In this document: positions 33,701 to 41,408 of the stretch, piece by piece | Position numbering within the stretch: position 1 is the stretch's first letter | How the letters are laid out: each line of letters begins with the position of its first letter | Origin: Atriophallophorus winterbourni | Lineage: Eukaryota > Platyhelminthes > Trematoda > Plagiorchiida > Microphallidae | Direction of reading: 5' to 3' | NCBI GenBank assembly: GCA_013407085.1 | Contig: JACCGJ010019378.1 | Coordinates: forward strand, 1-64,000 | Length of the DNA: 64,000 bases | Notes under the pieces: generated by a model | What the model saw: the letters and a program-made list of their open reading frames with translations, nothing else | The model's database searches: none | Told to the model about the DNA's origin: nothing | Translations under genes and position numbers: made by a program

Positions 33701-36700
33701 GCCGGAGATGTCAGTCGCTTATGCCACCGAATAGTAAAGAAGGCAGTGAGACCTAGGTGTAAAAAAGATTTTCGAGTATGTATGTATGTATGATATCACA
33801 AGCCTTATTCATGCTAAGTGCCACGCTACTTATTTACGAAACGTGCCGGAGATGTGTTTTATTCGTTTGGACCCTTGTAACTTGTTAAATCTTCCCTCCT
33901 CCTTTTTGATTGTATGATCGTTAAGTATCATCGATGGAATACTGTCTATTCTGACAAGGAGAAGGGTGCATGAGGTTTATTCACCAAATGTTCGTTTGAC
34001 TTTCACACCAATCGTTTTCGTTTCGCTTGGCCTTTTCAGGGAGGAAAGAAATACGCGTTTCCCGAACCCAACCCGTTTATTGGCGAAGACGAGGATGATG
34101 GGAGTTCCGATGAAGATGGCAGCCATTCGGGAGATGATTCCGCCTCGAATGACTATGGAAGCGATGACGGGGACCCTGACCGAGCGGCGGATGCGGATGC
34201 TAAGCACAAGCGGTCGGCTAAACAAGGTGGCAAAGAGGAATTGGGTTCTTATGGCTATCGCTATCGGCTGTTCGATTTAGGCAACGAGATTTCCATGCTC
34301 GTTCGATGCGATGTGCATGGCGCGCTACCTGCACCGGGGTCCGAGTCTTCCGAGCAAGCGACTGCAGGCGAACAAGAGACACCGCAGTTTATTTGCATTC
34401 GCGCTCTGAATGAGTTTGATTCTCGCGTGAGTTGGAACCGCATCAACATGGTTGCGCTGCGTTGTTATTTCCATTTCGTTTCGTTTGATAAGCCGATGTG
34501 GGATGGCTCGTGTGTATGGTATGAAAGCACCAGTCTGGATCAAGGCAAAGTGTAGCGCACAGTCAGAGTCTGCACGTGCGCTACCATGACTGTGCGGAAA
34601 CAAGAGTCTTCCATTGTGAACAAAAACAAACAAACTCCACTAATGTTACCGCTACAAGACACATCTGCTTCAAAGTATTGTGGTGCTCACATCCCCATCC
34701 CTTACACACCACTACCGGTTTCAGGCTGTTTGCCATCGTCAGGTGGAGACAGTAAGATCAGGTTCAGTGAGCCTTGAAACAGTGGAAAAGCGGTAAACAA
34801 AGTTATATTTGTATGCCACTGTTATATAGGGTTCTTACAATGAACCACTTTGTGATTCTGTATTTGAACATCGTGGTTCTTTGTAAGAATTCTATATAAC
34901 AGTGGCATACAAATATAACTTTGTTCACATCTGCTTCATTGAATCGTCATTTGTGAAACTGGCGCCATCTAGTGGTATCAGCTGGGGTCAAAATTAAAGC
35001 CTACTTCGCCGCAGTTACAGCAGCTTGTCTCTTGAGTGTATAAAGTTCTAGAAACGAAGCTGTGGATCTAGATGTTGAACCTCGAATCGGTTCAGGTCAG
35101 TCGCTTATGGCACCGAATAGTAATGTAGGTGAAGAGACTTAGGTGTAATAACGATTTATGAGTATGTATGTGTGATATCACAACCCTGATTCTTGCTACG
35201 TGTCGCAGCCATAGACTGCACGAGGGCTAAAATTCGTTCCGGCTACCCAGGCCTATGATGAAAATAGCAATGGCAGTGGGACTCTGGCGTGTTTCAGCAT
35301 GCAGCTCATTACCGTTAGCAAATCTAATAACCGTGTTAGCTTACAGCACAGAACTACTGAAAGATTGCACATCCGTGTAATACTCCAGTTTCGTTTTGCA
35401 TGAACCTCAGTATTGTTGGCAGTTAGGATTCTCACAGGTTACCCATGCTTAGATGGGAACATAATTCGTGATTATTTGGTTTTAAGTTGGGTTGACAAGG
35501 TGTCATGCTTGAAAACTCTATCCAAGTATCTGTTTCAATTGATGTGTGCGTGTGCCGTAAATCGTTACCTCCGCATTTATTGCAATCATTGTTCCTTGTT
35601 TGTTTTTCGTGTTATTTTCACATTCAAGTATCCCCACTTGCTATTAATTCAACGCTTCCGTAGTTTTAGATACGGGCCACAGTGTCGATCTAGACAATGT
35701 GGCAATATTGAGACGCGGTATTAAACCGTATAGCGAACGCCTACATGCGGAGGCGGTCGAAATTGCGAAGGCATGTCGACTGGCGGTCAATAAGGTGGAT
35801 GGGGCAGCAATCTCCACAATCTGGAGCTCAGCACTGATACGAAAGTAGATAATTTTTATTCACCTTATATCTACTAGTTAATTAGATTTTCGTTTTTCTT
35901 CAAACAGCTTAACCTTAGCCCCGTTAGTTATGTACTTTTACGTATGTGGGCCGCTGTGTCAACTGACCTTGACCGTGTTCACTTGTATCAGGTTGACGTG
36001 GATACACACTGTGTGGAAAATCGGCCACTGATCCTGGTCATTCCCACGAGACGTGACACACTGTAGGCGTACTATAGGCTGTTTAGCGGTAAAGTCAAAT
36101 AAGTGGTGGTGTGTTGACTACTACTTAATCATGTTCCATGTCCTGACTATCACCCTTGGTCTGACAAAGCTTCTGTGTCAGAAGTGAAACGTTACCCAAA
36201 AACTACTCTAACCGATTGCACTCAAATTCCTTTGCATTGCAATGATGTTTCGTTGTGATGTTTGCTTTCTTACTCCATTGTCTGTGTCCAGTAAAACCCA
36301 CACATATTTTTATCAGACTGCGCGGCACTACCTTTATCAAAGTTTACTTTACTTTTTCAGTATTGTGGTGGGATTGACTGGCGCTCAAAGTTGGATACTC
36401 AACGAGGTGCCGTGCTAGCCTCGGAAATCAAGAACAATTCGTTCAAACTAGCTAAATGGACCACAAGTAGCATCTTGGCCGGGGCGGATTTGCTCAAATT
36501 GGGGTGAGTTCCCGGGGATGGAATGTGTTTTCGCTTATTTCGATCGATTGCGCCCGGTGGATTTCATAGAAACCGTTGTTGCCGCTAAAACGGCATTCAT
36601 CTTGGACAGCATTACACCGGTAGCAAGTATGTATGTATGTATGTATGCATGTATGTATGTATGAAAGCACAAGCCTGATCCAGGCAAGGTGCCGCACAGT

Positions 36701-39700
36701 CAGAGACTGCACGTGGGCTAAGATACTGTCAGGCTGCCCAGGCCTAGACAGATATGAGGTGGGGTAAGGTGGGGCCTATCGAATATTAAACGTAGACACA
36801 CTGGGATGAGGTGCCTACACCACGAATCAAATGCACGTTAAAGCAGCAAGTGTTGTGAAGTAGTACAACGACATCAACATACAAGGTTAACCAAACACTC
36901 CAAGAGGATGTCTACAGCAAGACCACCAGTGAACACGATTTTGAGCCACAGCGAATTCTGATCTCTTGGACCCTAATCGGGGAAACAGGTCGCATCAGGC
37001 GATGCACCGATTTCGCAGTCAACGCTTGTTTGAGTGAAATCTGAGTCTGGTAACACTTACAACTACGTTATTCCGAATTAAGAGTGGCAAACAAAACCGA
37101 ACAAGCAAGCACGTTGACTTGTTTTTCGATAGACCCGTCATTCGTATATTCACATCACTTATCATGGCAATTTTCAGCGAAATATCACCAGCGTCATGGC
37201 GTGGACGTCAGCTCTGGTACCTCCTACCTGATTCATATGCTGAACTGAACAAGATTGTGTGAAGTCGAGCACCTTTGTCAGTGCGTCGCAATTGTTACTG
37301 CTCCCGTGTGTCGGACGTGTCTCCCCCCGTAATATTTCCTGCAAGCGGATGCCAGCATCCACAATAATATTGTACTTAACAGTAGTGGTCGATTAAAAGT
37401 TTGCGCACCAGTACACGGCAGCTGTATACATTTGGCAATTTTTATGCCCATTGTGTCAGAAATCACCGGTCTTAATCCAAGCAAAGTCGAAGGCTGGCGG
37501 CGGGTGGGGTAAGAACAGGAATAAGCAATGTATAATGGTAGTGAAACTTCAACATGTCGCTTCAATGTCGGTGGCTCATCAATTTAATACGGGGTTACCC
37601 GCACATCGCACGTACCATTCATGCATCGTTTATCGTGCAACAAACAACACAGTGCTTATTCCCAGGAGCTTCTCGTTTGCCAAACGCCAGAATGTCCTTA
37701 CGACTTGATTGTTTCTACATTTGCGTGCCGTGCAGCCAACACCATGCTGAATTGATTGACCACCGGTAGTGTGCTGCGTGCTGAAACACGCTGCAGTCTC
37801 ACTGTCATTGCTACGTTCCTTTCCCATTTATGTCTTGGCATGGGTCGCCTGACACTATCTTAGTCCACGTGCAGTCCATGACTGTGCGGCACTTTGCCTA
37901 GATCAGGCTTGGGATTTCATACGTACATACGTACCCTAAGTATTTACTCGAGTTATTCAACTTCAGTTCAAACACACTCGATAAATACCCGAGATCAGAC
38001 ACCAATTGTTAATCTGGTAATTGTTTTATCTATAACAAAAGCAATTTTAACTTTTGCCTTATTTACTTGATGTGACGTTCCTGTGAAGTGACACGTCCTT
38101 CAGCGTCTCTAAGCCGCCAAGATAGTTGGGATTTGAATATGGCCATTTTGGAGCATTATCGTGTTTTTGCTGTAGCCAATCGAGCAGTCACCGAGTGTTT
38201 TTCTGCACTATACCGGTCGTCATTGGATGTCTTCAAGTGTATTTGCTTGTTCATGGTTCAAAAGGTTCTCGCAATTGATTATTCACCTTTCCTGCGATGC
38301 AGATTGTCCTGGTGTAGGTATACCTATTCGCTTTCTTGCTTAGCACACATTTCTGTCGCATTACATCGTCGTCTTGCGTGGATGTCATTTTCTTTTTTCT
38401 ACATCTGTCTAGACCTGAGCTTTTAGCCCGCACGCAAAGCACTTGGAGGACGTCTTCACAGTGCTATTCGAACCTAGATTATTCCCATTATATTTTCTCA
38501 ATTATTGGCGATCCAGTATTAATCCCGACCACTTTGCGCATTTTGGCAACTGAGGCGTTGAAATTTGGTCTCTTTATCATCTCAGGAATGATTGAAGCGG
38601 TGGGTATACTACACTATTATCAGCTTCATAGTCACCCAGTATCGTAATTCTGTTAAAAGTTGCTGTGGGTGCGTGGAAGATTGTCAAAGCGGAATTATTA
38701 CTGCCAGTCGTGTCTTCAGATCCAGCGTAACCTTCGATTCGTTAACCAATTAGCGGGCAAGGTTAGGGATGAAAGAATTTCTGAATTTTTCGCTCCTTCA
38801 ATATGGGAACAATGCAGGAATAAACAAAATGTCTAACTACATCAGACAGGACTGAGTGGGAACGGAGGCAAAGGGCATAGAAAAATAACGGGTGAACTTT
38901 CATAACTGAGCAATCACATGATCAGTCCAGTTGAGGCTGTGTGATAACCTGTATATTTATTTTTCTTTTCAAAGTTTCGTATCCCGCGCCAATCCAAAAG
39001 ATTCCACCAATCACGTGATTCTAGGCGTTCAGCAATTCAAACCCCAGGAATTCGCGATGCAACTGAATTTGAGTTTGAACAATGCTTGGGGTATTCTGCG
39101 ATGTTTCGTGGACTTGTTCATGAAGTTGCCAGAAGGGAAATATCTGCTAATGAAAGATCCCAACAAGGTTGGTTGGTTGGTTGGAGCAAATGCTTTTCAT
39201 TTGCGTCAATTCATTCCGTCTAGCTTCCTACCTCGTAAAATTTTCTCTTTCAGATTTCATATGCCCGTCTTGTCACATTTTCTGTTTTATAGATTACTCA
39301 TGTTTGAGATACTCAAACTGTCCCTGATGATGGTCGTTAGGTTTTCAACAATTCTTGTGCCATGAGGCTAAGTTACCTTATCTCTGGTTACCGGTTACCA
39401 GTCTGGATCAGGCTTGTGATTTCATACATACATACAATAGCCATATCGTTGTGCGGAGAGAAACCTAGAATCTGTGAAAAGAAGAATTAAAGCGTATCAA
39501 ACTTCTCAATGCTAATTGTCCACATCATCACCGGAGTTTGCTGATATCATCGGCTACTTCAAGCTACCCTCCGTAGTAGAACCTTGGTAAACAACCTTTG
39601 TGGTTGCTAATCACCCTCAGTTACAGGCCTCTAATATCGTGTCTAGGCGGTGTCTTGTTGTACGCATCTTCTAGGAGTGTTTGAGTAATCATGCGTGTTT

Positions 39701-40874
39701 TCGGGTGAATTTGCCACAAATCTTGTTAACTTGTTTGACAGTAAAAACCAAGAGAAAGGTGTTATGTTGACGCCTCTTTACTTGCTCGTTACGGACAAGC
39801 TGAAGGAGCCAGTCGGAACATGGTTACGACGGCATTTTCGGTTACTTTTAAGCATCGATTGCATTTAGCCAGAAATATTCCCCTCCGATTTTTGTACAGT
39901 CCTTTTTCTATTTCCCTTAAAAATATTATGATTTATCGATTCATGTATTACTGTTGTTTCACCGTGATAAATTGATTTTTCTCCGCTACTGACCTGCATG
40001 CGGAAACGCACTGCCATTAACACCTTTCGTGTGTATCTGTCCACGTGTAGTGTGTGACTGTGTGATACTGTTTTTGATATATCGCTCGTATCACCAATAC
40101 TAATGCGGTTCCTTCGCCATATGATCACATTATAATGCTCAAAGTAGAATACCATTCCGAAACGCTAAAATCTCACCGGATGCACAGGACCGGTTACGAG
40201 GTTTTTGCCTCTCATCAGCTATGCGTATCCGCTGGACTCTTCGCGTTTCGAACTAGTATTTGTGTAGACGGATGGCGCAATGTGAGATGAAGTTTCGTCT
40301 AAACCGCTCTTCTATAAGTAGCGGAAGGCGCTAAACTAAGCCCCAACGATAACGGCGTAGTGTAGTCCCTTCAGCTACTTATAAAGTAGCGGAGACGCGA
40401 ACTTCAGTTCGCATTTGCACCATCTGTATATACAAATGCTAGTTCGAAACGCGAAGAGTACAGCGGATACGCATAGCTGATGAGAGGCAAAAACCTCGAA
40501 ACCGGTCCTGTGCTTCCGGTGAGATTTTCGCGTTTCGGAATGGTATTCTACTCTGATCTATCCTGGGGTTGTAATAACCCTCGCGGCAATACGCCGTTGG
40601 ATCAGTTGGGGCTTAGTTTAGTCCCTTCAGCTACTTATAAAGTAGCGAGTAGACGAGAACTTCAGTTCACACATTATAATGCTTTCATGACTTACACGTT
40701 AACCACTGCATTGCCTGTTATGCCCAACAGTCGTGTCTTCGCATCTATTCCGTGCCCATGGACGCATTCGACTCGGACGACAACGAGGATAGCGGTGATG
40801 AAGCGGTACTTCAAGACACCAGGCAATCCGAACCCAAAGCGGATCCTGCCCAGCCGCCTTCCAATAAAACATGA
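18911..40874 (+). CDS. EIF3D: EIF3D, eukaryotic translation initiation factor 3 subunit D (ten exons over 22 kb)
   Basis: Coding exons: 18911-19054, 19084-19129, 19162-19295, 22000-22353, 28741-29024, 30297-30427, 34040-34426, 36361-36503, 38975-39167, 40731-40874. eIF3d is the mRNA cap-binding subunit of the eIF3 complex and acts in the cytoplasm. All exon phases agree except exon 4. The protein shows the family landmarks in order: [141 protein letters not shown], and an acidic Asp/Glu-rich tail. It would be about 652 residues, longer than human eIF3d (548) mainly through the exon 4 linker. Exon 4 is broken as it stands, so this copy may be a pseudogene, wrongly assembled, or use sequence I cannot see. 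Confidence 0.85.
19084..19129 (+). CDS. EIF3D: EIF3D exon 2, a 46-bp micro-exon, copy B
   Basis: It encodes [15 protein letters not shown] plus one base of the next codon and matches the conserved VADW-G--YQD block of eIF3d. It lies between a 29-bp intron and a 32-bp intron (TTTAAG acceptor, GTGAAT donor), both extremely short. The protein match decides the splice sites. Confidence 0.85.
19162..19295 (+). CDS. EIF3D: EIF3D exon 3, copy B (intact)
   Basis: It encodes [20 protein letters not shown] followed by SNFQLV and an Arg/Tyr-rich end, matching the SSQFGGGSQYAYFHEEDESSF region of human eIF3d. It ends in phase 0 at donor GTGAGG. Copy A has TAA where this copy has GAA. Confidence 0.88.
19860..20270 (+). 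repeat. Short RTE-related element with TAA-repeat tail, copy B
   Basis: The same block as 8490-8900, duplicated with EIF3D intron 3. It ends with AATAATAATAATA at about 20252-20267. Confidence 0.55.
20855..21640 (+). pseudogene. RTE-like RT fragment, copy B (uninterrupted)
   Basis: It reads through [12 protein letters not shown], a fingers region ([18 protein letters not shown]), [19 protein letters not shown] sequence, [10 protein letters not shown] and NYVDDVAL with frame changes. It gives the empty site for the LINE at 9682-13078. Confidence 0.68.
22000..22353 (+). pseudogene. EIF3D: EIF3D exon 4, copy B: same frameshift and TGA codons as copy A
   Basis: Splice borders are as in copy A (offset 8068). 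The exon again opens with [17 protein letters not shown], changes frame at about 22108, and has TGA at 22160-22162 and a second near 22248 before [13 protein letters not shown]. It joins exon 5 in phase 2: GT plus A makes Val in [14 protein letters not shown]. Because this copy lies between the intact exons 3 and 5, its lesions are the only visible block to a full EIF3D reading frame. Confidence 0.8.
22584..23575 (+). pseudogene. RTE-like LINE 3' half, copy B, with SINE inside
   Basis: The frame carries [55 protein letters not shown], then is broken by the SINE at 23220-23343 and resumes with [14 protein letters not shown]. The 3' UTR runs to about 23575 and recurs at 28380-28510. Confidence 0.8.
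23220..23343 (+). repeat. SINE with 7-bp target-site duplication
   Basis: The insertion splits the RTE coding sequence and is flanked by ATGGCTC on both sides (23213-23219 and 23344-23350). It is 124 bp, starts CATTTCCTGTTC, holds the CTGTCTAGGCCTGGGCAACC core and ends GCTTTCATCATC. The longer copies (about 240 bp, for example 33235-33478) show it is 5'-truncated, which supports retroposition. Confidence 0.88.
23595..23645 (-). repeat. Partial SINE
   Basis: Reverse-complement core only (GGCTGAGATACTGTCAGGTTG), at the end of the RTE 3' UTR. Confidence 0.6.
23990..26745 (-). pseudogene. RTE-like LINE, long degenerate copy with endonuclease and RT
   Basis: On minus, from high to low: EEP endonuclease pieces ([14 protein letters not shown] at about 26430, [32 protein letters not shown]), a linker with [11 protein letters not shown] fingers ([20 protein letters not shown] near 25500), [35 protein letters not shown], the catalytic EYADDIALL at about 24880, and the C-terminal [33 protein letters not shown]. 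The 3' UTR continues to about 23990. Many frameshifts and stops separate the pieces. It sits in EIF3D intron 4. Confidence 0.85.
24671..24730. repeat. (TA)n microsatellite
   Basis: About 58 bp of TA units with one C interruption, inside the minus-strand RTE copy. Confidence 0.97.
26748..26985 (-). repeat. SINE, near full length
   Basis: It has both the core (AGCCTGATCCAGACAAAGTG, GTCAGGTTACACAGGCCTAG) and the 5' half (GCGTGTTTCAG...CACTACCGGTGG, GATTGCACATCCGTG), read on minus. It abuts the 5' end of the RTE endonuclease fragment. Confidence 0.75.
27420..28060. repeat. Mosaic of RTE-5'-end-like repeat pieces
   Basis: 27426-27600 resembles the first part of the block at 8490 in the same direction; 27965-28025 resembles its middle in the opposite direction. 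An open frame at 27646-27948 (+) has a Lys/Glu-rich helix ([15 protein letters not shown]) but no recognised family. I treat the whole as repeat-derived, with the ORF as unassigned. Confidence 0.45.
28115..28510 (+). pseudogene. RTE-like LINE 3' end fragment
   Basis: The last 80 residues ([38 protein letters not shown]) and the 3' UTR match 14990-15250 and 23050-23575. It is 5'-truncated and has at least two in-frame stops. Confidence 0.75.
28525..28725 (+). repeat. SINE directly upstream of EIF3D exon 5
   Basis: 5' half (CACCGGTACTGATCTGCATG, CTGGAGTCTCAC) and core (CTGTCTAGGC, GTGCGGCACTTTGCCTGGAT) are present; the CATA-like tail ends about 15 bp before the splice acceptor at 28740. The SINE tail therefore lies where the branch point and pyrimidine tract would be expected. 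Confidence 0.75.
28741..29024 (+). CDS. EIF3D: EIF3D exon 5
   Basis: Encodes [19 protein letters not shown] to [10 protein letters not shown], the region around the human GALEYYDK, DDPVIRKL and CTRSVYSWD motifs. Acceptor CTCCAG, donor GTAAGT. It ends in phase 1; G plus AC gives the Asp of the next exon. Confidence 0.93.
29690..29905 (+). repeat. SINE, near full length
   Basis: GCTAACACCGTGCTATATTA head, CACCGGTACTGGGCTGCATG middle, CTATCTAGGACTGGGCAACC core and TTTCATACATAC tail. A second, partial core (29635-29690) precedes it. Both lie in EIF3D intron 5. Confidence 0.8.
29960..30140 (-). repeat. SINE, opposite orientation, back to back with the previous copy
   Basis: Core GCCTGATCCAGACAAAGTG and the CGTGTTTTCGCATGCAGCTC half are on minus. 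A third partial core on plus (30139-30200) follows at once, giving nested copies just before EIF3D exon 6. Confidence 0.75.
30297..30427 (+). CDS. EIF3D: EIF3D exon 6
   Basis: Encodes [19 protein letters not shown] to [11 protein letters not shown], matching human DLLTVSETANEPPQDEGN and INHNFSQQCLRM. Acceptor TTTCACAG; donor GTGCGT; ends in phase 0. Confidence 0.92.
30725..30830 (-). repeat. SINE core
   Basis: Clean copy of the core on minus (GCCTGATCCAGGCAAAGTGC, GTCAGAGACTGCACGTGGGC, CCAGGTTGCCCATGCCT) in EIF3D intron 6. Confidence 0.8.
31020..31330 (-). repeat. RTE-like 3' UTR fragment
   Basis: TGGGATAAGGTGCCTACACC and neighbouring sequence recur at 36785-37110 (-) and, inverted, at 32380-32530 (+), where they follow an RTE coding remnant. 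I see no ORF. Confidence 0.55.
31730..32530 (+). pseudogene. Degenerate RTE-like RT C-terminus and 3' UTR
   Basis: Out-of-frame pieces read [13 protein letters not shown], an Ile/Arg helix, [20 protein letters not shown] and a basic end, the order of the RTE C-terminal domain. The 3' UTR follows to about 32530. It is heavily mutated and lies in EIF3D intron 6. Confidence 0.65.
32535..33230. other. Intronic, partly repeated, no gene
   Basis: About 33020-33130 (CACTACCGGTTACTGG, GTGAGCCTTGAAACAGTGG) recurs at 34690-34790. Nothing else recognised. Confidence 0.5.
33235..33478 (+). repeat. SINE, full-length reference copy
   Basis: About 240 bp: a GTGCTGTGCGGCTAACACCG head, GAGCTGCATGCTGAAACAGG, CTGGAGTCTCAC, a pyrimidine-rich stretch, CTGTCTAGGCCTGGGCAACC, the GTGCAGTCTCTGACTGTGCG hairpin, GCCTGGATCAGGC and CATACCATACC. 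No tRNA-type A and B boxes are clear to me. Confidence 0.82.
34040..34426 (+). CDS. EIF3D: EIF3D exon 7
   Basis: Starts [20 protein letters not shown], has an acidic Asp/Ser/Gly-rich linker, then [20 protein letters not shown] and [12 protein letters not shown], the family's RYRRW-LG and LNEWDSR blocks. 129 codons, phase 0 at both ends; acceptor TTTTCAG, donor GTGAGT. Confidence 0.93.
34505..34600 (-). repeat. SINE core
   Basis: TATGGTATGAAAGCACCAGTCTGG... and GTCAGAGTCTGCACGTG on minus; truncated, about 80 bp after EIF3D exon 7. Confidence 0.65.
34796..34925. repeat. Palindromic element, 53-bp arms, 24-bp loop
   Basis: The left arm 34796-34848 (AACAAAGTTATATTTGTATG...) is the reverse complement of 34873-34925 with three mismatches. 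No ORF. It lies in EIF3D intron 7 and would fold into a long RNA hairpin in the pre-mRNA. It resembles a small MITE or hairpin-precursor locus; nothing decides between them. Confidence 0.92.
35165..35380 (-). repeat. SINE, diverged, near full length
   Basis: ATATCACAACCCTGATTC, GGCTACCCAGGCCTATGATG, then GTGTTTCAGCATGCAGCTCA and GATTGCACATCCGTG on minus, in EIF3D intron 7. Confidence 0.7.
35681..35848 (+). pseudogene. Penelope-like element, C-terminal GIY-YIG endonuclease remnant
   Basis: A 55-residue open stretch ([40 protein letters not shown], ending ALIRK) matches the C-terminal half of the GIY-YIG domain of Penelope-like elements, with the conserved Glu (HAEA) and Asn (NKVDG). Two further copies in the window (49455-49784, 51364-51537) align end to end with it. 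The RT and the GIY-YIG start are absent. Confidence 0.72.
36152..36200 (+). ncRNA. Hammerhead-ribozyme-like motif, core mutated (Penelope-associated)
   Basis: CTGACAA (36161-36167) replaces the CUGANGA core, then a perfect stem-loop CTTCTG-TGT-CAGAAG and GAAAC (36186-36190). Flanks TTGGT and ACCC would form stem I. It lies 310 bp after the GIY-YIG remnant. The G-to-A change in the core probably kills cleavage. Confidence 0.65.
36361..36503 (+). CDS. EIF3D: EIF3D exon 8
   Basis: [20 protein letters not shown] to GADLLKLG, matching human GVDWRQKLDSQRGAVIATEL and GSEYLKLGY. Acceptor TTTTTCAG, donor GTGAGT, ends in phase 2 (GG plus T of exon 9 gives Gly). Confidence 0.93.
36628..36762 (-). repeat. 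SINE core with long (GTAT)n tail
   Basis: GTATGTATG repeats at 36628-36662 are the SINE tail on minus, followed by GAAAGCACAAGCCTGATCCA and GGCTGCCCAGGCCTAGACAG. Clean copy in EIF3D intron 8. Confidence 0.82.
36785..37110 (-). repeat. RTE-like 3' UTR fragment
   Basis: CACTGGGATGAGGTGCCTAC and downstream sequence match 31130-31330; short RTE C-terminal remnants may precede it on minus. No usable ORF. Confidence 0.5.
37725..37935 (+). repeat. SINE, near full length
   Basis: GCCAACACCATGCTGAATTG head, CACCGGTAGTGTGCTGCGTG, diverged core, GGCACTTTGCCTAGATCAGG, CATACGTACATACGTAC tail; EIF3D intron 8. An opposite-strand partial copy (37465-37610) precedes it. Confidence 0.75.
38440..38970. other. 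Intronic, no recognisable feature
   Basis: A truncated SINE core (38398-38450) precedes it. Open frames here are short and without motifs. Confidence 0.5.
38975..39167 (+). CDS. EIF3D: EIF3D exon 9
   Basis: [58 protein letters not shown]: nearly the full conserved C-terminal core of eIF3d. Acceptor TTCAAAG; the donor GTTGGT is weak but required by the frame and by exon 10. Confidence 0.92.
39440..40125. other. Intronic, RTE 3' UTR-like and partial SINE pieces
   Basis: 39670-39800 resembles the RTE 3' UTR at 32380-32530; 39965-40080 resembles a diverged SINE. No gene. Confidence 0.45.
40177..40231 (-). ncRNA. Hammerhead ribozyme, left arm, core mutated
   Basis: Same 55-nt layout as the right-arm copy, read on minus: CGGA-TAC-GCATAG, CTGATGA, GAGG-CAAAAA-CCTC, then GTAA in place of GAAA. 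The A-to-T change hits an invariant core adenosine, so this copy should be inactive. Confidence 0.75.
40464..40518 (+). ncRNA. Hammerhead ribozyme, right arm, all core residues present
   Basis: Type I layout: stem I CGGA/TCCG and GCATAG/CTGTGC around a TAC/T internal loop; core CTGATGA (40477-40483); stem II GAGG/CCTC with loop CAAAAA; GAAA (40498-40501); minimal palindromic stem III ACCGGT; cleavage expected after C40507 (GGTC). Stem III has no loop, as described for Penelope-type hammerheads thought to act as dimers. Seen directly: motifs and complementarity. Inferred: activity. Confidence 0.82.
40731..40874 (+). CDS. EIF3D: EIF3D exon 10 with stop codon
   Basis: [20 protein letters not shown] then an acidic and Pro-rich tail to SNKT and TGA at 40872-40874. 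It matches human VIRVYSLPDGTFSSDEDEE. Acceptor CCCAACAG, phase 0. Confidence 0.9.
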   Translation, partial: SCLRIYSVPMDAFDSDDNEDSGDEAVLQDTRQSEPKADPAQPPSNKT

Positions 40875-41408
40875 TAAACTTGTTTTCCGAACGAAGCGTC
40901 TTTTTTCAAATACAGGTGTTCTTGATTCTCTCGCTGTCTATCTCACGCAAACGTGTCACCTTTGAAAGGGCATTTGAGGTTTCGTTGGAAATGGTTCTGT
41001 GTGCATTTCATTCATGTTTTGCAGATGTTCCTCCGACTGCTGCTTCGCTTTTTCCAAGTCATGGCGAGAGATTTTTAGGCCCAGCTTGGCGCCTTTATGT
41101 TTTTTTGTGATTTTATGCTTGTAGATGATACGAGCATTTCTTGCATGTGGTTACTTAGCTTGTACTCAGAGCGCAGACTTTATCTTGTCAGCATTAAGTT
41201 CCGCTATTCGAAGCTGGAAACCTCCGTTGATGCAAATTGATCATATTGCTATCAGCTACTTGTTGCGAGGGAGTGTGCATGATTGCCGTTCATACTAGGG
41301 CCGTGTCTAGAGTCTGATCATGTTTTGGTTTATGCTATGCTCTCAATGTGCTTTGCGCCTAACACGTGTAAAACACCCAGGACTGGAACGGCTCTCTGAA
41401 ATGTAACG

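Larger units (their letters stand above)
40140..40669. mobile_element. Foldback element with a hammerhead ribozyme in each arm and a 14-bp target-site duplication
   Basis: CACATTATAATGCT occurs at 40126-40139 and again at 40670-40683, bracketing 530 bp. Inside, 40140-40268 and about 40427-40555 are inverted repeats at roughly 95 percent by eye. Shorter repeats around CAGCTACTTATAAAGTAGCG occur near 40369 and 40628, partly inverted near 40310. No coding potential. Each arm holds a type I hammerhead. Terminal inverted pieces plus hammerheads are known in Penelope-like elements, so this may be a non-autonomous relative. It ends 61 bp before EIF3D exon 10. Confidence 0.82.

Noticed and set aside
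39313..39330. CTGATGATGG as another hammerhead core
   Set aside because: No stem II or GAAA at the right distance.
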